Positions 55,139 through 64,000 of a stretch of 64,000 nucleotides of DNA are shown here, piece after piece. The notes below the pieces were generated by a model. That model was not told the origin of the DNA, made no database searches, and saw only the letters and a program-made list of their open reading frames with translations. The stretch is taken from NCBI GenBank assembly GCA_016584305.1, contig JACEEZ010020527.1, forward strand, positions 1-64,000. Direction: 5' to 3'. Both the position numbers and the translations under genes were made by a program. This DNA comes from Chionoecetes opilio (Eukaryota > Arthropoda > Malacostraca > Decapoda > Majidae). The stretch's first letter is position 1, and every line of letters begins with the position of its first letter.

Positions 55139-56019
55139 TTGTCAAGATGCCGGAAGTACGGAATCACCCTCAACGCGGACAAGTTCGTTCTCGCCGAACC
55201 TACAGTATCCTTCTGTGGTTACAACCTCTCCAGGGATGGCATAGCAGCCGACCCAGAAAAGATCCGTGCCATCAGGGACTTTCCCACTCCTGCCAACCTC
55301 ACTGACCTCCGCTCTTTCATGGGTCTTGTGAATCAGTTGGCGGAGTTTTCGTCGGATATCTCTGCAGCTGCACAGCCACTTCGCCCCCTGATGAGCCCCA
55401 AGAGGACCTTTCTTTGGACCCCCGACCATGAGGAGGCTTTCCGGAAGCCCATTCGAGCCCACTGGTCCTCGCCACGTTTGATCCTGCCTTGCCCACTGTT
55501 TTGCAGACATACGCCTCTCGCTTGTATGGTCTTGGCTACGCCTTGCTGCAAGACCACGGCGGAGGAGTGTTCCGACTGGTTCAGTGTGGTTCCCGGTTCC
55601 TGACGGAGGCAAAAACACTCTACGCTACCATCGAGCTCGAGCTTCTGGCCGTAGCATGGGCGACATCGAAGTGCAGATTCTACCTCATCAGCCTGCAGCA
55701 TTTCGAGGTAGTCACCGACCATCGCCCGTTGGTGCCAATCCTCAACCACTACTCGCTGGATGCAGTTGAGAATCCTCGCCTTCAGCGCTTAAAGGAGAAA
55801 CTCTCAGCTTACCTTTTCACAGCAGTGTGGCGCGCGGGTAAGCACCTCTGCATTCCCGACGCCTTGTCCCGCGCACCCGTCGGCCATCCCACCCCCGAGG
55901 ATGAAATGTTGAGCACCGAGACTTGTGCTTCTATCAACACTGTCGTTACTCTGCAGGCCATTCAGTCCCTCGCCAGCCAACACCGTTCGGAATCTTCACC
56001 TACTATACCGGTGACATGA
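55139..56019 (+). pseudogene. Gypsy RT thumb and RNase H
   Basis: 55139-55480: RCRKYGITLNADKFVLAE, VSFCGYNLSRDGIAADPEK, LTDLRSFMGLVNQLAEFS, PKRTFLWTPDHEEAFRK. Shift near 55485, then 55510-55900: GLGYALLQDHGGGVFRLVQC, LTEAKTLYATIELELLAVAW (RNase H Glu), FEVVTDHRPLVPILN (RNase H Asp-His), HLCIPDALSRAPV. Typical end of the RT/RH module. Only one shift separates two long clean frames. Confidence 0.85.
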
Positions 56020-56396
56020 CACTGGAGGCCCTACAAACTCCAGCTCGCAACGACCCTTCCTACGTCAGGCTGCTAGACTGTGTGAAGAAAGGTTTTCCTC
56101 TGCACCGTTACAGTCTTCACAATACTCTGCTCCCTTACTGGAAACTACGTGAGGACCTATACTGCGATGGGGATCTGGTTCTCTATGGAGCACGAGTTGT
56201 TATTCCAGCTGCTCTACGCCGCAACGTCTTGGCCCGCCTCCACGACAGCCATCGAGGAGTAGAGGCCACCAAGAGACGCGCGAGGCAAGCTGTATACTGG
56301 CCCGGCATCAACTCTAACATCGCCAACACTGTCCAAGCATGTGGGCCATGCCAAGTGTTGCGTCCAAGCCAGCAGCAGGAGCCCCTGTTGTTCGAC
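56016..56396 (+). pseudogene. Gypsy integrase, zinc-binding N-terminus only
   Basis: MTLEALQTPARNDPSYVRLL, then LPYWKLREDLYCDGDLVLYG, LARLHDSHRGVEATKRRARQ, VYWPGINSNIANTVQACGPC: the His-His-Cys-Cys zinc-binding module. The protein is cut before the DDE core at the junction with a LINE fragment (about 56396). Confidence 0.85.
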
Positions 56397-56856
56397 GACA
56401 ACTGTTTAAGACAAATATACCTGTCAGTTGTTTATCCATATATGTTATATTGTTCAGCAGTATGGGGTGGAGCACACAAAACTTACTTAGATAACATATT
56501 CATTGCACAGAAAAAGTTAATCCGCATCATGTATCACAAACAAAAATATGACCACACTTTGTTGAAAATAAATTACATAAATTTCATGACATCATACACC
56601 TTCAAACCTGTTTGTTTATGTACAAAGCTTTGTATATTCACCCAGTTGACAGTGGCTTCAGATACCTGTCTCACAATATTGACACCCGACGAAATAATAA
56701 CCTAAGACTCCCACTTTGTAGGACATCACACGCACAACAAAGTGTTACTTTTCGGGGAGCAAAGGTATGGAATCGACTGCAGGAGGATGTCAAGAATTCC
56801 GTGTCACTAAACTCATTTAGATACAAGGTGAAGACAGAAATATTCAAGAAATAGAA
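56397..56856 (+). pseudogene. LINE reverse transcriptase C-terminal fragment
   Basis: IYLSVVYPYMLYCSAVWGGA, LDNIFIAQKKLIRIMYHK, then after a shift near 56605 FMYKALYIHPVDSGF, LRLPLCRTSHAQQSVTFRGA, WNRLQEDVKNSVSLNSFRYK. This is the C-terminal region downstream of the RT fingers/palm of CR1/Jockey-group LINEs. Frame closes with TAG at 56852. The 5' part is missing; it lies directly in the Gypsy integrase gene, most likely a truncated insertion. Related to the fragment at 60935-61800. Confidence 0.75.
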
Positions 56857-56883
56857 CTCGAACGGAAATATTTAATTATTGTA

Positions 56884-57610
56884 TTTTTGTGTACTTCAAT
56901 GTGTGTGGGTTGCGTATTGATGTGGGTGGGTATGTGAGTAATATGTATATGTATGTATGTGTGTATGTGTATGCACGGGTACATGTGTGTATGTGTATAT
57001 ATGTATAAGTATATCTGTATGTGTGTATGCATATGTATATGTGTGTATGTGTATATTTATGTGCGTATGAATAGATTTCTTGTATATATATTTGGTACAG
57101 GGTACGGTTTTGGAAATGGTTATTAGTCTTGCATTAACTTCTGATCTATTCATATATTATAGTTTTTTTATCATAATTACTGTTCTTGTTATTGAAACTA
57201 TCAAGATTACTTCAATCGGTATCTTTATTACTATTATCATTATCATTATTATAATTAATTATTTATAATTATTACTTTGATATTCAGTATTGATATTATT
57301 GTTACTATTATGACTATTATTATCATTATTATTATTATATATATATATATATTTTGTTTTTCTCATCATTGTTATTATCGATATAATTTTGATCACTATT
57401 AATATTATCATCATTATTATCATTATTGTCTTCTTTTTTACCATTATTGCTATTATATTTATTTTGATTATTATCACTATTTATCATAGTTATTATTATT
57501 GAGTCTTATTATTATTTTTACTATACATATATATTTTTTTTTCTTCATTGCCATTATTAGCGTTTTTTTTTTCTTTTCTTTCTTTTATTATTATTATTAT
57601 TATTATTATT
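56884..57610. repeat. Degenerate GT/TATG and ATT microsatellites
   Basis: 56895-57075 is (TG/TATG)-rich, 57180-57500 is made of ATT/ATC-type trinucleotides, 57580-57612 is (ATT)n. Possibly the 3' untranslated region and tail of the LINE fragment. No gene. Confidence 0.85.
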
Positions 57611-57823
57611 ACAGGTATTGTTATCTCTTTTCTTACTTAAAATTATTAGGTAAGTCAATGTATAATTATCAATAGTCCACTTTAGTCCACGAGAGACAAC
57701 GAAAGTATCATAGCATGAGGTCCATAATAGACCGTAATAGGCTTAATGGACCGTGGCTTATACGACTGTATAATTGATTATGAACAATATTGTATTACAC
57801 CAAGCCAAATAAACTATCAAGTA

Positions 57824-57924
<101 letters not shown>

Positions 57925-58010
57925 ACATTAGGTAATGTTATAAATATACATTCTTTTGCTCCTACACGTATAACACAAAGGCTGGTCAGGGGACAGGACA
58001 TATTATAGGG

Positions 58011-58487
58011 TAATACAAGTGCTTGTGGGCCCTTCGGACCCATGTATTGATGTTTGTAGTAGTAGTTTGTAGTTTGTAGTATATATTAGACAACATGTGA
58101 TTGCAAACTCCAATCGTGTTGTTGCTGTCGTTGGTCACTGGTAAAAGTGCCTCGGGGTAGACCACGTTCCGTGTGATTCCAACCCTTTGTGTTCCGTGGG
58201 ATTCCAACACACACACGCACACAAACGTCCATGAGTCTACTGAGTTTGTGGAATGCGGCAAGAAGTTACCGCAGACTTCTTCCTGTAATCTAATACTCCT
58301 GAAGTTTTTTTTAGCCCAAACCCCCCCTTCAAAATTATTCAATCGACATGAGACGAAGCCGCTTACCACCTACGATTTATTTGCGATTTTTTTTAGCCTA
58401 CTTTCATCAAAATTGAATTTACAGTTTCGGCTACCCAAAACAGACAGACAGACAGACACACACACACACGGCTACTCCTATAGTATA
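58011..58487 (+). mobile_element. Second-family minisatellite-bearing element, copy 1 (short)
   Basis: Starts around ACAAGTGCTTGTGGGCCC with the hairpin GGGCCCTTCGGACCC, has two units of the 25-bp repeat at 58155-58205, the conserved CATGAGTCTACTGAG and CGACATGAGACGAAGCC segments, GACAGACAGACAGACAC plus (AC)n, and ends GGCTACTCCTATAGTATATT. Same blueprint as H1-H4 but unrelated sequence except the TTCGG hairpin and GACA tract. Confidence 0.7.
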
Positions 58488-58617
58488 TTAGACAAGTGTT
58501 TGTGGGCCCTTCGGACCCATGTATTGATGTTTGTAGTAGTAGTATATATTAGACAACATGTGATTGCAAACTCCAATCGTGTTGTTGCTGTCGTTGGCCA
58601 CTGGTCAAAGTGCCTCG

Positions 58618-59195
58618 GGGTAAACCACGTTCCGTGTGATTCCAACCCTTTGTGTTCCGTGTGATTCCAACCCTTTGTGTTCCATGTGATTCCAACCCTT
58701 TGTGTTCCATGTGATTCCAACCCTTTGTGTTCCGTGTGAGTCCAACCCTTTGTGTTCCGTGTGATTCCAACCCTTTGTGTTCCGTGTGATTCCAACCCTT
58801 GTGTTCCATGTGATTCCAACCCTTTGTGTTCCATGTGATTCCAACCCTTTGTGTTCCATGTGATTCCAACCCTTTGTGTTCCGTGTGATTCCAACCCTTT
58901 GTGTTCCGTGTGATTCCAACCCTTTGTGTTCCGTGTGAGTCCAACCCTTTGTGTTCCGTGTGATTCCAACCCTTGTGTTCCATGTGATTCCAACCCTTTG
59001 TGTTCCGTGTGATTCCAACCCTTTGTGTTCCGTGTGAGTCCAACCCTTTGTGTTCCGTGTGATTCCAACCCTTTGTGTTCCGTGTGATTCCAACCCTTTG
59101 TGTTCCGTGTGATTCCAACCCTTGTGTTCCGTGTGATTCCAACAATTTGTGTTCCGTGTGATTCCAACCCTTTGTGTTCCGTGTGATTCCAACAC
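58618..59195 (+). repeat. 25-bp minisatellite, about 23 units
   Basis: Unit CCAACCCTTTGTGTTCCGTG + TGATT. Variants: CCGTG or CCATG, TGATT or TGAGT, and some 24-bp units lacking one T. Since 25 is not a multiple of 3, all three minus-strand frames stay open with related Gly/His/Thr/Trp peptides; these are not proteins. Confidence 0.96.
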
Positions 59196-59204
59196 ACACA
59201 CTCA

Positions 59205-59475
59205 CACAGGTCATACACATGGTCAGGTTGATAACGTGACGGGCTCCCATTCTGTGGGTAGGCGGTTCGAATCCTCGTGCTCCCGGGGATTTTTCACTTG
59301 ACAAATTCGGGCGGTTACTGTCCCCCTTGAGCAAGGGGATGGGGGTGTGTGTTGTGTGAGGTCCCAGCATTGCCCAAAGATCGGTAATAATGATCTCCAA
59401 GCTCGCACTGAGAGGGTGAAACTGGGGATCGCGAGCCAGCTCGCGTGGACAAGACCATGAGTGAATAACACGCAC
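59205..59475 (+). mobile_element. tRNA-derived SINE-like insertion
   Basis: A B-box GGTTCGAATCC (59264-59274) follows an A-box-like stretch (gtcaggttgataacgtgac) with tRNA-like spacing. Downstream is about 190 bp of unrelated body. It sits between the minisatellite and the conserved 3' part of the copy-2 element. Absent from copy 1. Confidence 0.55.
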
Positions 59476-59744
59476 ACAAACGTAAATCCATGAGTCTACC
59501 GAGTTTGTGGAATTTGGCAAGACGTTACCGCAGAGTTCATTCATGTAATCTAATCCTGAAAAGTGTTTTTAGCCCACAACCCCCCTTCAAAATGATTCAA
59601 TCGACATGGGACCAAGCCGCTTACCACCTACGATTTATTTGCGATTTTTTGAGCATACTCACATCAAAATTGAATTTACAGTTTCGGCTACCCAAAACAG
59701 ACACACAGACACACAGACACACGGCTACTCCTATAGTATATTAG

Positions 59745-60785
59745 ATAACCTGAATGACTTAATACATATAGGTAAAAGACACCTTAATTATGTATAAAAA
59801 GGGGAAAAATGCATTATTTCCGTTCCTTTTTACGTCCCCTCTCCACTTTATCTCTTCCCCCTTCCTCTATATCCATGTCTATCTCATAATTCATTTCCTT
59901 TCCATGCAGTCTTTCCTCTTTATCAATATTATTCTTCCCCTCCTACGTTCATGTTTAATTTACCTTTCTATCCCTCTTCTTTCCCTTTCTCTTTCAACCC
60001 CCATCCTCTCCTTCTCTTCCATCCCTTTCACCCTGCACACTCTCCCTCAGCCCTCCACTGTGTGCTTTTCAAGGTCTTCGCAAATATTTTTGCGGAAAGA
60101 CCAACGCTGCTAAATCAAATTCAGTGTTCACAGATAAAACATTCAGTATTCCTCTTCCCCATTTCCTCTAGTTGGCTGCCTTCCTCCCTCCTATCCTCAT
60201 GTCCCTTCCTCATTTGTTGGTCGGGTCAGTCCTGTGAAATGCATTGTGTTGGGAATATGGACAAATATATCAATACTATAACAATGTATGCAGATTGTAA
60301 CAACTCAGGAAGAAGGGTGGGTCTCTCCTCTCACCCTTTTCTTCCCTTTTGCAGTTCATATACCACAGATAAGTTTTCCTCCGAGTATATAAATATATAC
60401 GTAAAAGGGATATGTATATAAATAACATAATAATATATAAGTGACTAAAACATTATATGAATTTATAATAAGATGAATGAATAGGAAAATATGTAAGTAT
60501 AAAGAGAGAGTTAAATTAATGAATGAAAAAGTGAATAAGGAGGTAAGGTGAATAATAAAATTAAGAAATTAGTGCATGAAAAAAATTAGATATATACACA
60601 AATAAGTGAAGTATAAACATAAATGGATGATTCAATAAATAAGCAAATAATGAAAAAAAGGAAACAAAAAAATATTTATAGAGAATAGATAACGAAAATT
60701 AGATAAATATACGAAAGATCAAGCTTATGCAGGAAATTAAACTCATTTTCCTTTTCTATCAATTCCCTCGTTACCGCCTTTTCCA
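59745..60785. other. No gene recognised
   Basis: 59800-60060 pyrimidine-rich, 60380-60720 AT-rich with aataaat/gaatgaa strings. The open frames at 59790-60421 have low-complexity Ser/Leu/Pro content without recognisable domains. Confidence 0.55.
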
Positions 60786-60787
60786 CA

Positions 60788-60861
<74 letters not shown>

Positions 60862-60863
60862 CA

Positions 60864-60930
<67 letters not shown>
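60786..60930 (+). repeat. (AC)n-(TA)n-(AC)n compound microsatellite
   Basis: AC repeats at 60786-60846, TATATATATATATAT to about 60861, AC repeats to 60930. Confidence 0.97.
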
Positions 60931-60933
<3 letters not shown>

Positions 60934-60934
60934 G

Positions 60935-61800
60935 CTAACCATTCAACAGAGTCTGCATTATTACAGTTTACCAATAACATCTATAAATGTGTGGAAAGAT
61001 AACTACATGTTGTAGGAGCTTTTATGGATTTGTCAAAAGCGTTTGATACATTTAATCATCATATACTACTAGATAAATTAAAGCAAATCAGAATCAGAGG
61101 TGTACTGCTGAAACTATTTAAAAAAAATGTTACTAATAGTTCACAGGCTGTATTTTGCAACACAAAATATTCTTGCATAAGCTCTATATTTGCAGGTGTA
61201 CCACAGGGATCAATTTTAGGGCCAACTCTATTTTATATACATTGATGATATAGTAAATGCCAGCTCTAAATTTTTATTTGCCATATATGCCGATGATACA
61301 AAATTGATCCTAAAAGATAATAATTACACATTCATCATTCAAATTTGATTGTTACATTTTAATAAATGACTGGATAAAAGTAAACAAACTAAGACTGCAT
61401 ATAACCAAAACTAACTATATTGGGGTTTTTTAAACCGCTCTACGTATAAAAAATCACATAACTCCGCTATTGCTAGAAAAAAAAATCTGCAATGTGTAAC
61501 CCATACAAAATTTCTTGGTGTCATTATTGATGAAAATCTGAATTGGACCCTTCATATGGATAACATATATTTAAAACTGTCTAGATTCTAGAATGTGGTA
61601 TATTATATAAGATACGTAATTATCTAACAACAGAAGCCATGATAAGTATCTACTTTACCCTGTGTTACCCCCATCTCATTTACTGTGTGCCAATATGGGA
61701 TTGTACTTGATCTTCTTTCCTAAAAAAAAAGATGCTATTTTTTTTTTTTAGATGCATATTTTTTATGGCTAAATTTGTTTCGATAGCTATTTTATATTCA
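60935..61800 (+). pseudogene. LINE reverse transcriptase fragment (CR1/Jockey-group)
   Basis: ALLQFTNNIYKCVER, VGAFMDLSKAFDTFNHHILL, then CISSIFAGVPQGSILGPTLF; after a shift at 61245 IYADDTKLILKDNN (catalytic Asp pair intact), then WIKVNKLRLHITKTNY, HTKFLGVIIDENLNW and IYFTLCYPHLIYC-like text near 61650-61685. Several shifts and stops (61395, 61430, 61590, 61710). Coding similarity fades near 61800. Both ends lack recognisable borders; the (AC)n tract lies just upstream. Confidence 0.8.
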
Positions 61801-61834
61801 GACAATAAACTTCTTGATTTTTCTAATATTCATG

Positions 61835-61890
61835 AATGACGTTCCAAGCCGCTAACCACTCGGCCACCACCTCCTCCAAACTTGCCCTCG
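61835..61890 (-). mobile_element. Truncated tRNA-like SINE head
   Basis: On the minus strand reads GTGGCCGAGTGGTTAGCGGC, a tRNA-Ser/Leu-like A-box region, without a following B-box. Divergent from the SINE at 61901. Confidence 0.5.
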
Positions 61891-61900
61891 ACAAACTCTG

Positions 61901-62215
61901 GGGTAGGCGGTAGCAGAGTGGTTAGCGTCTCCGAGTGGCGTTCTCGGTAACCTGAGGTCGATCCCCGATGAGAACCAAAATCCACTTAACATTTTTCTGC
62001 ACCGTCGAGTGGCCTAAGAATACCCACATGCTGCCCATTAACTCTACCTTCGATTGCGACTGCATCGGAGGACACAGGGGGGCGGCATGAGCCTCTAATT
62101 ACAGGCGTCACTATAAAAACCCTGCCTGCGCCATATAGGGCTTGAGCCAACTATCACAACCCTCGAATGAACCTCCGAGCCCTGGAGGTCCTACAGGCGC
62201 TATAGGCACACACAA
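61901..62215 (+). mobile_element. tRNA-derived SINE, copy 1
   Basis: Head GGCGGTAGCAGAGTGGTTAG (A-box region) and GGTCGATCCCC (B-box, 61956-61966) with a long variable-arm-like insert (tccgagtggcgttctcgg), recalling tRNA-Ser or -Leu. Body matches the complement of 63590-63840, including gaggacacaggggggcggcat and the cctacaggcgct end. Confidence 0.8.
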
Positions 62216-62860
62216 AAACTTCCCCTTCTGTCCTTTCCGCCTCCCTTCCCTTTCCGTCTCCCTTCAGTCTCATCTTCGTCAGGTAGCTGCTATCAAGCGC
62301 TATTTCGCTCAAACAAACCAGTTGATGCGCGAGATATGAAAGTAGTACGCCAAGCTGCTGCTGCACCAACTTACAGTTTTGTTTATAGTTATCCAGAATG
62401 ACCTAACATTTCCATAACCAGTGCTGATTTTCCATTTTCATTTCGCATTTGAACTCTATAAAAACTACGATGTTCAAAATATCTACAGGTCTAAATATAA
62501 ATAAGTAAATATATATATATTAGGGAATGTATCGATGACTAGATGAATATTTAAATAACCAGATGAATTAATGAATTTACGTTAAACTAGAATTACTAGA
62601 TGAATACTTACAAGTAGATAAATAACTAGATGAATACATGTAGATAGATACCTCAATAAGTATGACTAGATAATACAAATTCTATTTGAAAAAGCGTGAG
62701 ATCCTCGTCATGTAAGATATTTTTAATGAAATCTTATTAACGAGTGTGTATTTTGATCAACATATTTAATATTTTTTGTTTAGTTTTCCAGTGACTGAAA
62801 CTATTGTATGTATTTTCTATTCTTCTGCGACATTCGTTTCTAATTTTGCACTTCTACGTG
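62216..62860. other. No gene; AT-rich with TAGATGAATA-like strings
   Basis: 62520-62680 repeats agatgaata/tagataa-like motifs without a strict period. Nothing else recognised. Confidence 0.55.
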
Positions 62861-62861
62861 A

Positions 62862-63165
62862 CATAAACGAGAACATGCAAAAACACGTGTGAACCTAAAA
62901 TACAAAATAAAAAAGCGTGTGAACGTCAAATACACAAAAATAAACATGTGAAGCTGAAATACCAAAATAAACGTGTGAACCTCAAATACACACACAAAAC
63001 AAAATGTGAGGCTGGAATACAAAAAAGAACGTGTGAATCTGAAATACGAAAAAACGTGTGAAGTTGAAATACATAAGAACGTATGAATCTGAAATACAAA
63101 AATACAAAACGTGTAAAGCTTAAATACACAAAAATCATGTGAAACTGAAAATGTCTAAATATCTC
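62862..63165 (+). repeat. Degenerate ~33-bp minisatellite
   Basis: About nine diverged units built on aaaCGTGTGAAcctcAAATACaaaaat, with variants of the central triplet (CCT, CTG, GCT, TCT). Phe/Tyr-rich minus-strand frames are repeat translation. Confidence 0.85.
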
Positions 63166-63557
63166 AATAAACAAAATAGATAAACAAGTAAAAACATAGA
63201 TAAATACAACAATGAAAATACCTACTACATAAAAAACTGATACTGAAAACAACACCTAATACATATTTTTGTTCTTTTCCTTTTGCCCTTCCATCTTTCC
63301 TTCCCTCCTTCATCCCCTTCATCAGACAAGCATGTACATCAAATTGCAATACGGTGAATAAATGAACAAATTAATGAATAAATAACATAATGTGCAGCAA
63401 ACATAGTAATTTTAAAGCAAACACGACTTAATTTTTTTTTCTCTCTCTCTCTATCTCTCTCTTCTTCGTCCTTCCCGTCTCCATTATATTATTATCTTTA
63501 TTCTTTCCTTCTCATATCATTCGTATTTAGTTCCTCTTTTACTTCTTTTCATATGAT

Positions 63558-63558
<1 letters not shown>
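63166..63558. other. No gene; AT-rich and pyrimidine-rich sequence
   Basis: Includes a short (CT)n at 63442-63462. No recognisable feature. Confidence 0.55.
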
Positions 63559-63589
<31 letters not shown>

Positions 63590-63917
63590 CCCACTTTGTG
63601 CCTGTAGCGCCTGTAGGCAGTGGTGATCCAGGGCTCGGATGGTAGGCTCTGAGGTTCACTTGAGGGCTGCTGTGATGGTTGGCCCTCGCCCGTGGTGGCG
63701 CAGGCAGGATTCTTATAGTGACGCCTGTGATTAGAGGCTCATGCCGCCCCCCTGTGTCCTCCGATGCACTCGCAATCGAAGGTAGAGTTGATGGGCAGGG
63801 CATGTGGGTGTTCTTAGGCCACTTGACGGTGCAGAAAGGTTTTGGATTTCTTCGGGGATCGAACTCGGGTCACCGAGAACGCCAGTTGGAGACGCTAACC
63901 ACTCCGCTACCGCCTCC
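63559..63917 (-). mobile_element. tRNA-derived SINE, copy 2, with poly(A)
   Basis: On the minus strand: head GGAGGCGGTAGCGGAGTGG, B-box GTTCGATCCCC (63854-63864), body as in copy 1, CCTACAGGCGCTACAGGCAC and a terminal run of about 30 A (T run 63559-63589). About 85% similar to copy 1 by eye. Confidence 0.88.
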
Positions 63918-64000
63918 CCAAACTACTACTTCTACTCCCGCCTTCCTTTCATTTTTCACCCTTTTATTCCCTCCTTCCTTTCCTTCCCCTCCTTCCCTTC
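63918..64000. other. Pyrimidine-rich end of window
   Basis: CCTTCC-type strings, no feature. Confidence 0.6.

Larger units (their letters stand above)
52125..56396 (+). mobile_element. Gypsy-type LTR retrotransposon, 3'-truncated and decayed
   Basis: Primer-binding-site candidate TGGCGCAGTGAG (52125-52136), leader to 52796, gag (52797 on), zinc knuckles, protease, reverse transcriptase, RNase H and the zinc-binding part of integrase, in normal Gypsy order. It breaks at about 56396, where a LINE fragment starts; the rest of integrase and the 3' LTR are not seen. Confidence 0.85.
58490..59742 (+). mobile_element. Second-family element, copy 2 (long, expanded array)
   Basis: Head-to-tail with copy 1; same start (GTGTTTGTGGGCCCTTCGG) and same end (GGCTACTCCTATAGTATATT at 59721-59741). 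Differs by an expanded 25-bp array (58618-59195) and by a tRNA-like SINE at about 59205-59475. No protein gene. Confidence 0.72.

Noticed and set aside
58618..59195. Long minus-strand proteins of 198-331 residues with repeated HTEHKGLESHGTQ-type text
   Set aside because: All three frames stay open because the 25-bp unit lacks stops; the peptides are frame-permuted translations of one DNA repeat.
59223..59290. A functional tRNA gene
   Set aside because: A B-box and weak A-box are present, but no acceptor stem or cloverleaf can be built; a tRNA-derived SINE fits better.
61901..61975. A functional tRNA-Ser or tRNA-Leu gene
   Set aside because: Good internal promoter boxes, but acceptor-stem ends do not pair and an unrelated SINE body follows.

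Overview
This is a stretch of eukaryotic, almost certainly invertebrate (arthropod, probably decapod crustacean) genome made nearly entirely of transposable elements stacked inside one another, with minisatellites and microsatellites. The arguments are: introns with GT/AG borders; hAT, PIF/Harbinger, Tc1/mariner-like, P-element-like, Academ-like, Jockey-like, RTE-like and Gypsy remnants; long (TA)n, (AC)n and (CT)n tracts; tRNA-derived SINEs; and a satellite built from CCTAA, the complement of the arthropod telomere unit TTAGG. I see no prokaryotic genes and no convincing host gene; one possible host exon lies at 723-871. The organism call is inference.

Layout. 1-5.6 kb: homopolymer-rich, noisy sequence with a possible exon, two adjacent copies of a ~0.85-kb MITE with AATT target sites, and unclassified GC-rich repeats. 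5.6-8.6 kb: a TTAA-flanked element holding a G-rich minisatellite, itself split by a second transposon (8-bp target duplication) that carries a 1.45-kb telomere-like satellite. 9.6-17.3 kb: a P-element-like remnant and a Tc1/mariner-like transposase gene; the latter is split by a 2.4-kb foldback palindrome, whose left arm is split by a hAT element (perfect 8-bp duplication), whose 3' part is hit by a minisatellite-bearing, Helentron-like element. 17.3-19.2 kb: a fragment of an Academ-like element with a 5'-truncated LINE inside it.

19.2-31.7 kb (block A) and 33.7-41.7 kb (block B) are the same ~8-kb sequence in direct orientation. Block A carries two extra insertions (about 1.6 and 2.9 kb), and block B retains the uninterrupted sites. 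The shared block holds a PIF/Harbinger element with two convergent, interleaved genes (MADF-domain protein and transposase), a Tc1-like transposase, a foldback MITE, a short inverted repeat and the 3' exons of a DUF7869-like gene with D-D-E-type motifs.

41.4-52 kb: the rest of that DUF7869-like gene, broken by a nearly full-length Jockey-like LINE and by a complete 5.8-kb Academ-like transposon. 52.1-56.4 kb: a decayed Gypsy-type retrotransposon whose integrase is cut off by a LINE fragment. 56.4-64 kb: microsatellites, two head-to-tail minisatellite-bearing elements, another LINE fragment and tRNA-derived SINEs. All transposase and reverse transcriptase genes seen here have stops, frameshifts or altered key residues. 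Several insertion boundaries can be fixed to the base because an empty copy of the same site lies elsewhere in the window.
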